In this document: positions 10,511-22,426 of the stretch, piece by piece | How the letters are laid out: the number at the start of each line of letters is the position of its first letter | How positions within the stretch are numbered: the stretch's first letter is position 1 | NCBI GenBank assembly: GCA_027579435.1 | Contig: JANBPK010000905.1 | Location: 1-34,039, forward strand | Reading direction: 5' to 3' | Source: Candolleomyces eurysporus | Taxonomy: Eukaryota > Basidiomycota > Agaricomycetes > Agaricales > Psathyrellaceae | Length of the DNA stretch: 34,039 nt | Notes under the pieces: model-generated | What the model was told of the DNA's origin: nothing | Seen by the model: only the letters and a program-made list of their open reading frames with translations | Databases searched by the model: none | Program-made: the position numbers and the translations under genes

Positions 10511-11472
10511 TCCAGACAAGTGCCAGCGATGACTACAAGGAGGTAGCGGGGGCCTTTCTGAGGCGATTCGCGGACGGTAGCAGCCCGCTTGTTCTCATGC
10601 GACACACAGGCTATGTTATGTCTGTGGCTTTTTCACCCGACTCCAAACGCATTGTCTCCACCTCCTTCGACGCAACTATCCGGCTTTGGGATTCCAGAAC
10701 AGGGGCACAGATAGGAATTCTGGGGCTCGCGCTATCTGTTGCCATTTTTCCTGATGGCAAGCGCATCGTTTGCGGCGAGGCAGACGGCACAGTTCGAATA
10801 CGGGATGCAGAGACGGGTAATCAGTTGGGAGAGCCTCTAAAGGGACACACAGGTCCAGTTGGTTGTCTTGCTGTCTCACCTGACGGAAGACGCATCGTCT
10901 CCGGCTCTGCCGACAAGACGATTTGGATCTGGGATGTAGAGACGGGGGCGCGGGTGGGAGAACCGCTACACGGGCATAATCATTGGGTGCGCTCTGCCGC
11001 GATCTCTCCCGACGGCAAATACATCGTCTCTGGGTCTAAAGACAAGATAATCCGGATCTGGGATTTGAAGACGGGGGAACAGGTGGGAGAGCCGCTACAA
11101 GGGCACGCCCGTTCGGTGATGTCTCTCGTAATCTCTCCCGATGGCAAGCGTCTCGTCTCTGGCTCTAACGACCGCACGATCCGGATTTGGGATTTGGAGA
11201 CGGGGACGCCGGTAGGAGAGCCACTAGAAGGGCATGCAGATAAGGTGGTCTCTGTCGCACTCTCGCCTGACGGCAACCGTATCGTGTCCGGCTCGCGGGA
11301 CAGCACAATTCGGATTTGGGATTTGGGGACGGGGGCGCAGGTGGGAGATCCACTGCAACAGCATATGGACGAGGTCAATTCAGTTTCAATATCTCCTGAC
11401 GGTAAACGCATAGCCTCCGCTTCTGACGACTACACGATTCGGATCTGGAATGCTGAAGGAATCTTGATATGA
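10511..11472 (+). pseudogene. 5'-truncated DUF2235-WD40 gene: WD40 end only
   Basis: The open frame begins with a short stretch matching the last ~20 residues of the helical module (SDDYKEVAGAFLRRF, compare LDDHRHIAEKFLDHF of the 1381 gene). It continues straight into seven WD40 repeats, ending in NAEGILI and a TGA stop, like NAEGILV in the full gene. The DUF2235 part and most of the helical module are missing. The intron that separates module from WD40 exon in both full genes is absent, and coding joins exactly at that point (GCG GAC GGT AGC). The second repeat is short and lacks the Gly-His start (residues around LGLALSVAIF). The WD40 frame itself is undamaged and has an in-frame ATG at 10597, so a WD40-only protein is possible. 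A good splice acceptor (TTTGTTTTCAG) ends at 10510. Confidence 0.75.
10596..11472 (+). repeat. Array of seven WD40-coding repeats in the truncated copy
   Basis: Six regular 43-codon units and one shortened unit (the second) follow the same skeleton as the array at 4331-5244. The last five units are the most regular and share long near-identical DNA blocks with the other copies in the window. Confidence 0.8.
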
Positions 11473-14400
11473 AAAAGTATTTAGGCGTTCAATTCTACTC
11501 TTCAACTTCTAGGCCGTTATCATTATCTTTTATGACGCATTCTATTTCTTCGCTGGTTTACTTGGTCATCTTTCTTTCACTTCGAGTTATTTCATATGGG
11601 CTCTTTCATTCACCATACATACTTGTAATCATCATAGGATTGGTACTGTATATCTATTTATCGGGAGCTACAAGACCCCTTACCCTTTGACGAAAAGCCT
11701 GAGATATGATCCAGCTCCATCTGCCCCTTAGATACCTCTTTCCCATTCCCGAAAGTGCACCTATTCTTCGTTGAGGCCCGTAGCTCATTAGCACTATTGT
11801 TGCCATTGAGGGGTTACTGTCGCCGTACTCATTCACCTTCCTATCTACCCATATACCCTTACCGATATGAAGTTTGACACCTGAACGAGAGGAAACAGCC
11901 ACCCCTGTGGGTTACTATGTGCTCCAACTGCTGGCGAACAGCGTGTCAGGTGCGCCTGTTCTTGTTCTGCAGAAGGCTCTTAGATACTTGACTGAGCGCA
12001 TTCGTCCGCTCTGCCATGTTTATTTGGCGCTGAAGCGTTGCAATGAGTTGAGCTTCGATATAGAAGGACTCTTAGTTGCGCTTTTTGAGCATCAACGATC
12101 CTTTCTCCAATCTCTATATTCGCACTTCCAGTCCAGAGGCGACCATCACTTTCATCTAGATCTTCAACGTTCGACTCCTGCTGTCACCTTTGGGCCAAGA
12201 TCAAACATCCTTCCTCTCCCTTGGATTGCAACTCAGAGCGCGTGGTTTGAAAGGTCGTGTTTAGGACAAATGGTGATAGGTACGTCTGCTTGCTCTTACC
12301 CCACGCAGGTCCCTTACTGAATATTGAGGCAGAGCGCGGCAAGATTAATTATGGTATGAGGTTCCCAGGCCTTCGGGAACCAACCTTTTGCTTCGGGCTC
12401 TCCACCTTTACGTCACCGCATATACGAAAGGCCTTCGGAAGACACCGACGAACAGGATGATCGGATCGGCAACTAAAGAAGCGACTTGCCCACTAGAGCA
12501 AGAATGGTGCTGATGAAGAAGAAAAACGCTGCATATCTAAACGACGAGACCTGGGCTCCGAGTCGTCTGTTGGATTCTATGCGACCAAGGATCTAAGAGA
12601 GATTGGTCAGGACGTACGTACCATCTGCTCATCCCAGAAGGCTATAAAACGCTGCTATGACTCGCCAGCTGGCGTCCACTCGCTCTCGACCCGGCGTCCA
12701 CTGGCCACTGCCCTCCCTCTCTGAGGGATCATCCCGTCCTCAAGCAGCCGTCTTCTTATCCTCGTGCCTCGCTCTCCCCCCTCCTTCCCCTCTTGCTCCG
12801 CAATTCCGTCTTCGACTATCTCAAGAAGCTCTGGGCATCGAGTATTAGAAACTTTGGATGGACGGAGCCAATGGCTGTGGGCGAAAGCGGGTTGGTGGCC
12901 CGTCGGCCCTTCTCGATCGTCAAATCCTCGGCCCTGGAAGTCGGAGGTCCTTTGGATACCACCATCACCTGTAGACCCCGGTGTTGGTATCCCAACGAGA
13001 GGTTGAGACTGTCAAGGGCTTGGCGCAGCTGGGTGCGGAAGTACAAGCGGACTTTCTGAGGTTGATGACCGGTGTGTTGGTTCCTCGAAGAAGGAAGAGG
13101 CAGGGTCGAGGGATAAGACCGAAAGNAATGGGATAAGGTGGAGAGTATGGCAGGATAGTGAGGCCTGCAGGCGTGGTACGTGGTATCGCTCCTTAGCACA
13201 CCAATTTCAACTCAACTTTCTATCTCTCAGACTCTCATAGTTCTCGTTCTTATTTTTTCCTCTTGGCCATCCAACCATATCAAATGCTCGGCACGTACAG
13301 AGCTTTACCCTCCCTTCACTTACTTGAATACATATTCGCCACAAATATGGTGGCTTGAATCCGATCCCGTTTGCTTGATCGAATCGTCCGCTACCATTGG
13401 CCAAGCTCTGGTTTGCAAACCCCGTGTTCTGAAGCACCCGACTCTCTCGACATCCTCATCTCCCCACCAATGGGAACATCCTTTTTCTTTCTCTACGTAT
13501 CCGTGTTTGAGCGAGTGGTCGTTCATTTACCCGGGTAGATGGCTTGGATACTGATCCCTACTGATCAATCCATTTTTAATCCCTGGCCCCCCTCGATTTT
13601 CGGTTTTTTAAACGAGATTCTAGTCTCGTCCGCTGCCATTGCCTCTTGAAGGCAGTAGGTAGTTTCGTTGACATGCGGCATTCAAACTTCATTCCTGAGA
13701 CTACGCTTGGATTGGCAGACTATCTACCTTCCGTTTCAGGTTGACGACGCACTTGGAGCTCAACGAATTCGGTGAGTAATGGCCATACATGTGTGCCATG
13801 GCATCACGGTCCCTTCTCATGGCTTTTCTCCCTTGTCCCAGAGGCTGGATGAGGCTCGTATAGTGGAACATCGCCAGAAGCGAGCCAATTGAATGTTTCA
13901 AGGCGTACGACCCGTGTTTGAGTGCTTGAGAGGATGTTATTAGGGGTCTGTTGGGTGCGTTTTACCGTTCTCTCCGTGCTACTCGTGTTACATTCTTCAT
14001 TTCTTCTACCCGGGAATCTGGTTGCCTCTTTGTTTCACGTGGCCTCGTCCCAGAGAAGGAGCACCATTGACTTGATTGCGGACTCGGAAGTTCAGCCACG
14101 AAGTGCAACTCATTTGATATGTCCCAAGTCAGTTTCGTTCGCTTTGGCTCGCAGCCACTGGGCATTCTCTTGCTGTTCTTCTCCAGTGATAGACCGAAGG
14201 TTACAGGTGCGCCATTCGGCAGTTCGTCCTTCCCGTGAAACCGTTCCCACCCTGAATAGATTCATTCTGGCGACACTTCAATTTTGAGCCTTAGTGACGA
14301 TGATTCATGAGACTCGTTGTGTTTCGTAGCCTGTCCGCTAGCGGAGTTTTAGAAGGTGCTTGTAACTGCATGGTTCGTTAATCTCCCTCGGGATCTCTTT

Positions 14401-16929
14401 CTCCTTGATAAGCTTTAACACTGGTTCAGCGGCATTTCACATGAGCGCTTTTCAAGTCCGACAGGTGGAAAGATCTGGACAGTTCTCACATCTGAGTATC
14501 CTGGCCCTGAGGCCTTGATCCGTACGCGTTCCTCTCCGTCCTTATACCCTTATCAAACTCACTATTGTTTTCCTGGAATTCGACAGCCGCCCGAAGGGGA
14601 ATCATAGCACGTTTTCCCCTCACTTCTCTCCCGTTTTCGTGTGCCAACGTGTAGGAAACCATCCACCCATGATCATCGATCGAGATCGACCAAGCCATTC
14701 TGTCCACCGTGCGCGGTTCTTGTGTTTCGTCAACATGTCTGTGATATAATTCATGGATTCTTCCATTTCTGCCTCAAGCCTTGCACGAATGCCTTTTCGT
14801 TTTGATGCCTGCCACTTGACACAGGGATCGAGAGACAGGTAGATCTGCCGGGATAGCCAAACAGAAAGATAGGGGAACTCGGAACCGAGGACAGGTACAG
14901 ATCGGCTGGACAGCCTGATAGGCCGTCATGGCGTTCGCAGCCCTGATCGAATGTTATGGCATCCTCTCCTGACCTTGCAAAGTCGGATTATTTCGGCTCA
15001 CGACGAATTCGATCGAATGGTCGTGTTTGAGCCTTTACAACGACGGCATTCCGCTTGGTACGTCTCGTGCCCTGCCCTGTCGATGTTCCTGTTATTTTTA
15101 TTCCTCCCACCGTCAAGGCTCATGGGTTAGAATACTATTCCTCTGTGTGAAGGTGAGCTTAGGTTGACCTTGGGCTTAATGTTTGGTGGAATTTTCCCGT
15201 GTATGATCATCCTCGCCGACTAGAATTAATCAGTGTGCAGCACGATCTTCAGGTTTTTTATGATCCCGCAAGGTTGAGGTGAGTTTCGCTTGATCTTAAT
15301 CAACCCCGGCTCGATGTCCCCGAGTTCAGTAATAATCTATTGATTCTTCCAGCTGTTTGGCGGCCCACGTTTAATTTGTTATCCCAGCTCTGTTCACCAC
15401 AATTGTTCGGACCTGAAACGCCTTTTTCATATTTCTACCTTTGCTCTGATGAGGACTCACCAGCTTCGCGGATGCAGCTGCTTCGGAAGCAGAGCCATTA
15501 CAATGATCCAGGACTACCTTACAAGTCGTCCTCATGCCCAATGCTCAGTTCATACATTTGATGTGCTAACACCCAGAATCTCGTGGAATACTGAATGTCT
15601 GAAAGACGCTCAGAGGGATAGCGGGAGGTCACGGTGATACATGCTCATCCCGGCCTGTCGTGCCATGGAACACTCCGTGTTCATTTCACATTAACCTTCC
15701 AGGTAGGTCTGGCACGATTGATTGGGCTTAAGGACGGAGATTACCTCGCGGGCTCATTATACGGCATGAGCTTAGAGGGAGCCGAACAACACACAAGGCT
15801 CGTGACGTGATTTCGAGATTCGCCTCCGACTTGTCGCAGTAGGTACTCCTTGTATTGGAAAAACATTTCCGAATATCCGCAAGCACGTTGCTGAAGGCCC
15901 ACGGGAGTTTCACTCAATCTCGAACACCCCCGTTTGGCGAAACGTCCGTCAATTCGATGATTCTGATCGGGTTTCTATCCTGTCCAGCAGCTATTCATCC
16001 TCCTGCCACACATTCTATCGTCAAGTGAGCATGTCGGTGTTGACCCCCTGTATGTGCACAAAAGTCTAATCCCACTTCACACCGGACCAAGCTGGGGGCT
16101 CGACGGGAGGGAGGTCAGTCGGCAGCATGCTCCCTTTGAGTATCCGCGAGTTCTGAACGCTCCCTTGAGATCGATACCTTAGAGAACTTGTGGGGGAATT
16201 GCGTAGAACCTCCAGTAACTCTCATGCGCATGCAAAGGGGGATCTGTTCACCTAAGCTTGGATAACTGATATTCATTAGTTTTTTCACGATGCATCGGTC
16301 GCAGTGAGAATTAACTTGCCCATCCACCTCGGCAGCGCCAAGAGGTAATTGACTGGGAAGAAAAGGCCTTCGAATGGTACTCACAATCACCTTTTTCGAT
16401 CTCTAGACGATGTTAAAGTTTGATTACAATCTTCGGACATACCCTTCACTTTCGCTTCACTTCCCCCAGATTATAGTAATATGTGACTCTCCGGGAGCTC
16501 TTACCTAACCCTTTACTTTGGCCTCTCACCCCATCGACGTCTCTGGAGGCTTCATCGATTCGTTGAACGAATGGGTCAGATCGACATCGAACTGTCGGTG
16601 TCTTGCCACGAAGACCGGGTAACGGTAAGATCAAATATTGAACGGTTAATGCTACCACAGCCGTCCCCACTCACCACCTGGTAAATATGGAACAACTCTA
16701 GTGCAGCTGCCTGCCGTCCCTGAGTTCATTATTTGTAATTCTGACTGCTCGAACCCCCTTGGTGCTGACACATCTTGTTGGCGCTCATCTGGCGTAGCCG
16801 TGTTAGTCTTCAAGATGGCGCCAAGCCAAAGTCCAGGTAAACTATCTTGATCATAAGATTCAAATGAAAAGGCTGTTGTGGACCCACCATTTAACGTTCA
16901 CCTCCTCACCATACATGAAATGATTACCC
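11473..16929. other. Long gene-poor region
   Basis: Nothing recognisable is encoded in about 5.4 kb. The first ~200 bases are the 3' flank of the WD40 copy. A plus-strand frame at 11874-12320 (about 148 codons) has some hydrophobic/basic helix character but no known domain. Overlapping plus-strand frames at 12657-13059 could be pieces of a decayed gene (a stretch reading ETVKGLAQLGAEVQADFLRL lies in another frame near 13000), which I cannot name. One ambiguous base (N) lies at 13126. A small perfect palindrome ACGAGA-TTCTAG-TCTCGT lies at 13612-13629. The remainder is mixed-composition sequence with only short frames, probably old repeat debris. Confidence 0.5.
16915..16923 (+). promoter_or_regulatory. 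Two-codon upstream ORF before the second membrane paralogue
   Basis: ATG-AAA-TGA, six bases before the start codon at 16930, matches ATG-GAA-TGA before the 6987 paralogue in position and frame. The similarity of the two genes extends about 50 bases upstream, starting at ACCATTTAACGTTCACCT. Confidence 0.5.
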
Positions 16930-18366
16930 ATGCTGCTCCTCATCCTGCTTTTGTACTCGTCCTTCTGCAGTCAAGCCTCCTCCGGCGCTCCCTTGACTTC
17001 GTATCAGTTCTTGCGTCTCGGACCTCGAGACCCAGACCCCACGCTTAGCGTCGATACCAACTATCGATCCACGCCAGAGATCATCTGGACATGCTTGGCG
17101 ACTACCTTTATGTGCACTTGGGTCTCCGTTCACCCAAATGTGTCTCGAGGGACAAGCAGGTGGGACAACCTCCGCGACAGGTTCATTCTGTTTGGGTGGA
17201 CTCTTCTTGCTCCTGAGCTAGTCCTCGTGTTTGCGTATCGTCAGTGGGAGGGGGTACGACTGCTTCGGAAGCTCCACGGTGCGTAAACGGTGCGGTTTGT
17301 TTGCTTCTTGATCTCACTTCACCTTTCATTTCTGTGAAGGCGAAGAATGGGGCCGCGTTCAGTGTCATTTCATTCAAATGGGTGGCGTTGTCATCAAGCA
17401 TAAGGGACAGTTACGAGCGATCGAATTGTCGAAGGTGGAAGAGCATAAGCTTGGCGATGTCATTAACCGTTCGTCCCTTCGCGAGGCGGATCTCCTTGAT
17501 CGCAGCAAAGGAGACGAGCTGAGCAAAGGGCTTGTTGTCATACAGACAACTTGGTTTATCATCAGCTGCTGCGCACGGGCTATCCAGAGGCTGACGATTA
17601 CGAATCTGGAAGTCATTACCCTGGCGTATGCAGCCTTGAACGGGATAATGTACTTCTTTTGGTGGAACAAGCCTTTGAATGTAAGGGTGCCCATGGAGAT
17701 TGAAATCAAAGATGAGGATCTGTTTAATCAGGTCTCAAGAGTACGGTTACCAGAAGAGGAAGAGAGCGAGCGAGGTGAGGCGTTTACTATTCGNTTTTTT
17801 AATTGATAACTGTCACTCACGTCGGATGGCCTATAGCCCGAACGATTATGGACATCATGTCCTTACCGTGGACCCTGGCGCGGACCACTGTGCGCTATTT
17901 CGCGAGAACGACATCCAAACTCTCCGGCTCCAACGTCAAAAAAGTCAACCCGCTCTACTACACCTTTCAAGGACGGGATTTGACGATCGGTGGCAAGCAA
18001 CCGTTGAAGGGCATGTTAAAATCGTTTGCTATCACCAGCCTCAAGGCTTCTGCGTTCGGCGCCATACATTGCATCGCCTGGTCATTTCCGTTCCCTACGA
18101 CGGTCGCGCGTGATCTATGGAGAGTCTCTTCTGTCTACTGCGCGGCTTCACCCTGGTTGATTCTGGTCATTTCGGTTCTCAGTTTCTCAGTATTCCAGGA
18201 CAATGTTTATGCGTATAAGGCTTTGGCTTTGGTCAATAAGATTGTTATCTTCCTGTATGTACCTGCTCGTTTTATCTTAGTAGTTGTCGCATTCTGGGGA
18301 CTTTACAATCCTCCTGTGACTGCTAACCAGACAGTAGATTGGTCTAGATACATACCGCATGTGTAG
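16930..18366 (+). CDS. Fungal multi-pass membrane protein (paralogue 2)
   Basis: Exons 16930-17278, 17340-17774 and 17837-18366 give 437 residues. It is closely similar over its whole length to the 6987 gene, with the same intron positions and the same predicted topology (signal-like N-terminus and about seven helices). Long blocks are identical, such as IIWTCLATTFMCTWVSVHPN and GDELSKGLVVIQTTWFII. The second intron (17775-17836) holds an ambiguous base (N at 17794), which does not affect coding. The acidic tract before that intron (EEEESER) is the most diverged part. The frame is intact, so it is probably functional. Function unknown. It probably arose by segmental duplication together with about 50 bp of leader. 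Confidence 0.86.
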
Positions 18367-19128
18367 TGGTCGGCGTCTTGCAGAAACCTTCTAGCTTCCT
18401 GCCTCTACGTGAGACTAATGCATGTCTATCTCATTATTTAAAATTTATGATCTATCGACATGTGTACCATAGATTCACTTGTGCTTTGGTGAGTTCTGTC
18501 ACATTCCGCCTTTTCATTGAAACTGACTTGACCCTTTTCAGCTTTGCCTCGTATGTCAAGAATTGGGGACGAGAACGACCAGGAGAAGTGTATTTTTAGC
18601 TGTATCATGAGCGATTTGTACAACACCACCGTGCCGGTATTACAATGCCATTAATCGACGATTCTACCGCACACCGAGACCACCTGAGAAGGGCCGAGAC
18701 GAGAAAATGAGAAATTATATATATTTCGAACCAGTAATGAAATCGGCCTGTCTTGGTCTTGTTAAAGGCCCGAGAGGGCCCTCAATAGCCAGGGATAGGA
18801 CGATAAATACTGTCCAATCTGGATAGCTCAGCGCGGTTTAGCACGGTCAGGCTCGGGATTTTCGTTTGGCAAAAATCCCGAGCTGAACCTCAATGGTCAG
18901 TGCTGGGCCGAGAGGGGGTTCTCACTGGGGTTTATCTCGTATCAAAATAAGTCCCGCCATATTGGGGTAAACATAAATGGCAAATGGCCTGAGCATTAGC
19001 CCAATTGTCAACAACCCTCCGTGTGCGCCTCGCATTCGATATTCCTAATCTTAACTTCGCTTCATCGCTTATGCCGTATTGATGGTAAAAGCTTGTTTTT
19101 GAGGAAATAGTAGAAGAACAGTCGAAGG
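18367..19128. other. Intergenic region with an inverted repeat
   Basis: This lies between the convergent ends of the second membrane gene and the DUF6533 gene. It contains the perfect hairpin at 18851-18883 and a smaller GGCCC-GAGA-GGGCC hairpin near 18769. No gene is visible. Confidence 0.6.
18851..18883. repeat. Perfect 12-bp inverted repeat
   Basis: GCTCGGGATTTT (18851-18862) and AAAATCCCGAGC (18872-18883) are exact reverse complements around a nine-base loop. It lies between two convergent genes. It could be a transcription-end structure or a miniature transposon remnant. No flanking duplication was evident. Confidence 0.7.
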
Positions 19129-20821
19129 CTAAACAATTGGCTTTTCCCTATCATCGCGCCCCACTGGTGGCTCCGCCCTGTCCCCAGTCCAGGTTTCGCT
19201 CATCCCCTCACATTCAGTCTCTTCCAATGACGCCACTGGGGAGTTAAACAAGATGCCGGAGATTACTGTCTGCACCGAATGATCGCCAACGGTTCTCATT
19301 TGCAAGAGCAGTCGGTTGGATAAAATGGGGGTCACAAGCCGGTTTAACCTGTATGCCGATTGAAATCAGGGAAGAATGGAAAGTAGCTTCGCCATGTCAC
19401 ATACATGGTCATGATCCCGTAGGTCTGCCTAACCCGCTCCACAGGAGTCCTGGTGATTGCTTCTGCCAGAAGAATCGCTAATTGTTGTAGAGCAGTTGAA
19501 GGACAGTTCAGGGTTGGGGAATATAAAATGATACACACCAATGACTGTCAAGTAGTATATCCCACCTTCTTCCCGAATAGTGTTGATCAAGCTGTTTTTT
19601 CACCTCCGATACCGTACAAGCAGCGTTGTAAGACCAATTAGTGCGCTCACTGGGTGTACGAGTGGCTCGAGTTAGTTACTGGTCACCATCATTGAACGTA
19701 TACGCGATGAATTTCCACTCACGAGTTGCCCATGCGAGCTTGATATAAGACACAACGGCAACAGCCGCCTGAGCCTTTACTTCTGAGGCACTATAAGCAC
19801 AGGTGTACCCTAGAGTCTGCATAAAATCGATGGGTCGAACGGCTATATTCAGGGTGGGTTCACCTTCAGCTTAAGATGAATCTACAGGGTCACTATTCAC
19901 CTTTCCACGAAGTCAATTCGATCAGCATCAGCACGAGACAGGATATGGCGAAGGTCTGATATCAGAGAATGAGTGATTAGCGTTTGAACCCATCACTGAG
20001 CTTACCGCAAAGATGGCCATGAGGATGGCGAGATATCTTCTTTTGGCGCCGAGAAGAGCATACATGCAAAGCCAGAGAGACGCTTAACAGTGAGTCCTTC
20101 AGAGTCGATCAAACCCTCCTTTGAAGAGACTAGGTGGCTCACCTTCAGCCGCAATGATGGATAAGAAAGGCATCACTTGGAGTTTGGTCAGTATACGGCG
20201 GGGAAAGCCAGACCTTCAAATTGGACGAACGGTTAATCAGAAGTAGAGAAGCTTTGCACATCTGTGTCCAGTCATCAGGATCTAGAATTACTTTTACGAT
20301 AGAGGCAGGTGAGCTTACCTTCAACGGGAGCATTACATAGAGTGGTCTATCACCTGGATATCACAGTGAGTATGGGTCCAAATCTGGAAAAAAGCATGAT
20401 CACGTACGCAGAAAATCGAACACTACCGAGCCAAGCATCGCATACCTCGTTACCAAAAACAAGATCTTCCCGGTTCCCCATTTCTCCGGCCAGATTCTGT
20501 TGACTTCGTCGTCGAGGGTGGTGGAGTAGTGATACACCTGAAGAGGATACTGAGTTTAATACAGTCATCGGCTAGATCCAGTTAGTTCCAGAAATGAATT
20601 CACATAGGCCGTATCGAAGGACACTGTTTGGATTACTTGGGTGAGCAGAGAGCCGTCCCATCCAAAAAGTCTGTGCAGAATGTCACTCACAAGACACTTT
20701 CTGAAGTGGAGAGTCAGTCAGGATATTGCCGTCGAAAGGTCTGAGCTCGAATGGTGCGGCAACATACCTCTAGAATCTGCTTTTCGACAAAGTATCTGTA
20801 CCAACGCTGAATATCCGACAT
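19129..20821 (-). pseudogene. DUF6533 seven-helix membrane protein gene with an in-frame TGA
   Basis: Exons on the minus strand: 20768-20821, 20691-20700, 20604-20623, 20408-20537, 20319-20353, 20231-20261, 20143-20175, 20006-20082, 19901-19955, 19723-19863, 19539-19649, 19405-19477, 19129-19348. All phases fit and total 330 codons including the terminal TAG. The family signature is near the N-terminus: YHYSTTLDDEVNRIWPEKW followed by GKILFLVTRY, as in DUF6533 proteins of basidiomycetes (putative seven-helix receptors of unknown ligand). Later helices include SLWLCMYALLG, YLAILMAIFA and TFAISCLVLMLIEL; the C-terminal part has PILSNRLLLQMR. Codon 212 is TGA (19600-19602) inside an otherwise well-preserved exon. 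Two exons are only 10 and 20 nt, so the 5' model is less certain. It is either a young pseudogene, a base error near a run of six A, or an unusual splice. Confidence 0.7.
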
Positions 20822-22426
20822 GATGGCAGGTGGGGCTTTAAAGGATGTGGAGTCGTTTAGTGCACTACCAATAGACGGAATGAAGCAGTATGCAGGATGA
20901 GCTTTCTCGGGCTAGCGCTTGGAGGTTTCCAAGCGTAAAATAAACACTATTTAAAGCAGACGGAAAGAGGCAGGGAATAGATGAAACAATACTGCTGTGG
21001 TGATAATGAGGTGATGCGCATTTTGCACTTGAATAGCTCATCAAACAAAGTCGAATCTGTGTGTTTGATCGTCGCTCAATCCAATGCTTCCCCAAATGGA
21101 TAGACGAGCCTAGGCGCTTGTCGATTGTCCGTTTTCAATTAATCGGTCTTATGAGCTCTGGGCATTCCAAGGGGAGGAGGGCAGAAGGCAATGAATGGTA
21201 CGGGTCCGCACTGTCTGGCGACCAACAGGCCAAGGGTAGGCATTTCTGACCTCTAGATAGGTCTCCTGATCTCCGTGATTGATTGACACTGAAATAGCTC
21301 CTAGTACGTTTTCGTGCGGTTACAATAGAACCACCTTCATTGTCTATCATCGTTTCAACACTACATACGTTGCTACCGAACGTATCACGTTGTGGCGGAG
21401 ACCCGTTTATACCCCTTGGATCGCAGCGATCAATCAGGGGTTAATGCCGATCACTGGGGGCTGTGAGGCATGTCTTCACACACGCACACTTAATAGGCAA
21501 CAATTGGGGGCGGACTGGACATAGCACTAGGAAGACAGGCACCCGGTCGACTGCATAGATCTCAACCCAGACTCACCCTTGCGGGTGCCTCGAGAATCAG
21601 TGCCGTCCCTTCTAGAGTATGCATAATGCAGTGCCGCGCGGCCTATTACTTAGAACTAGGAGAAGCGCCAAGACAAGTATAAACCTCGAGATCCTCGATG
21701 ATCTCTGCTGTAGATAGATACATGAGATGTGATGTGATGTCAATCTCCTGATCATCCTAGCAAGGTCGTACTACATTTTTAAGATGTACGAAGCGTCTTT
21801 ATCTAGAACTAGTACAGCCTGGGGCAAGTTATGATCAACTGCGTTGGTGTTGTATTGGCAACAAGCTGGTCACTGTATCAGATTGGTAATTCCCTCCGGT
21901 GTCCATTGTTTCAAAAGCACGATTCAGAAGTGGTAGTATTGCCATTGGTATGGGAGGTTTTCAATTTCATAGAACGCCCGGCAGGGTCCAGTTTCAATCT
22001 TTCCTTGAATGCACCAAGATTGACTCGTTCGGAAACATGAGTCATGCTCAGGAACCTCAGGTTGGGCGGTATGAGGGATCTCAAACAAATGTACAAGCTC
22101 CACTACTTAACGAGATCAACTACGATGATTTCAGTAAGGTGGATTTATGGTTTCGTCGCTTGCTGTAAGATCTGCTACCGTCAAGCAGCAGTGATACAAG
22201 ACTGAATCTTTCAAGCCATTGGGCGGTGATAAAGCAACATTCGTCCATTCATCCATATTTCTACATACGAATCTTACATGTGTTTAAAACTTCGCAGCGT
22301 ACTAAGCCCCATGCTACTAGACAATCCGTACTTCTTCAACCTCTGTCCCTTTTTCAGTTTCCACCGGTCCAGCTATATATACCAAAAACGAAAACGAATA
22401 AGTAAAGTGGCCGAGTACGGGGTTGG
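20822..22426. other. Intergenic region, no gene recognised
   Basis: Upstream flank of the DUF6533 gene and downstream flank of the LPMO gene. Short frames only. A TTTAAAG element about 20 bases before the DUF6533 start is a weak TATA candidate. Frames near 21831-22168 (plus) show no domain motif. Confidence 0.5.

Noticed and set aside
11874..12320. 148-codon plus-strand frame
   Set aside because: There is no ATG at its start, no recognisable domain and no paralogue in the window. It may be a remnant but cannot be supported as a gene.
12657..13059. Overlapping frames suggesting a gene fragment near 12.7-13.1 kb
   Set aside because: The most protein-like pieces are in different frames and are not joined by good splice sites. 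No family was recognised.
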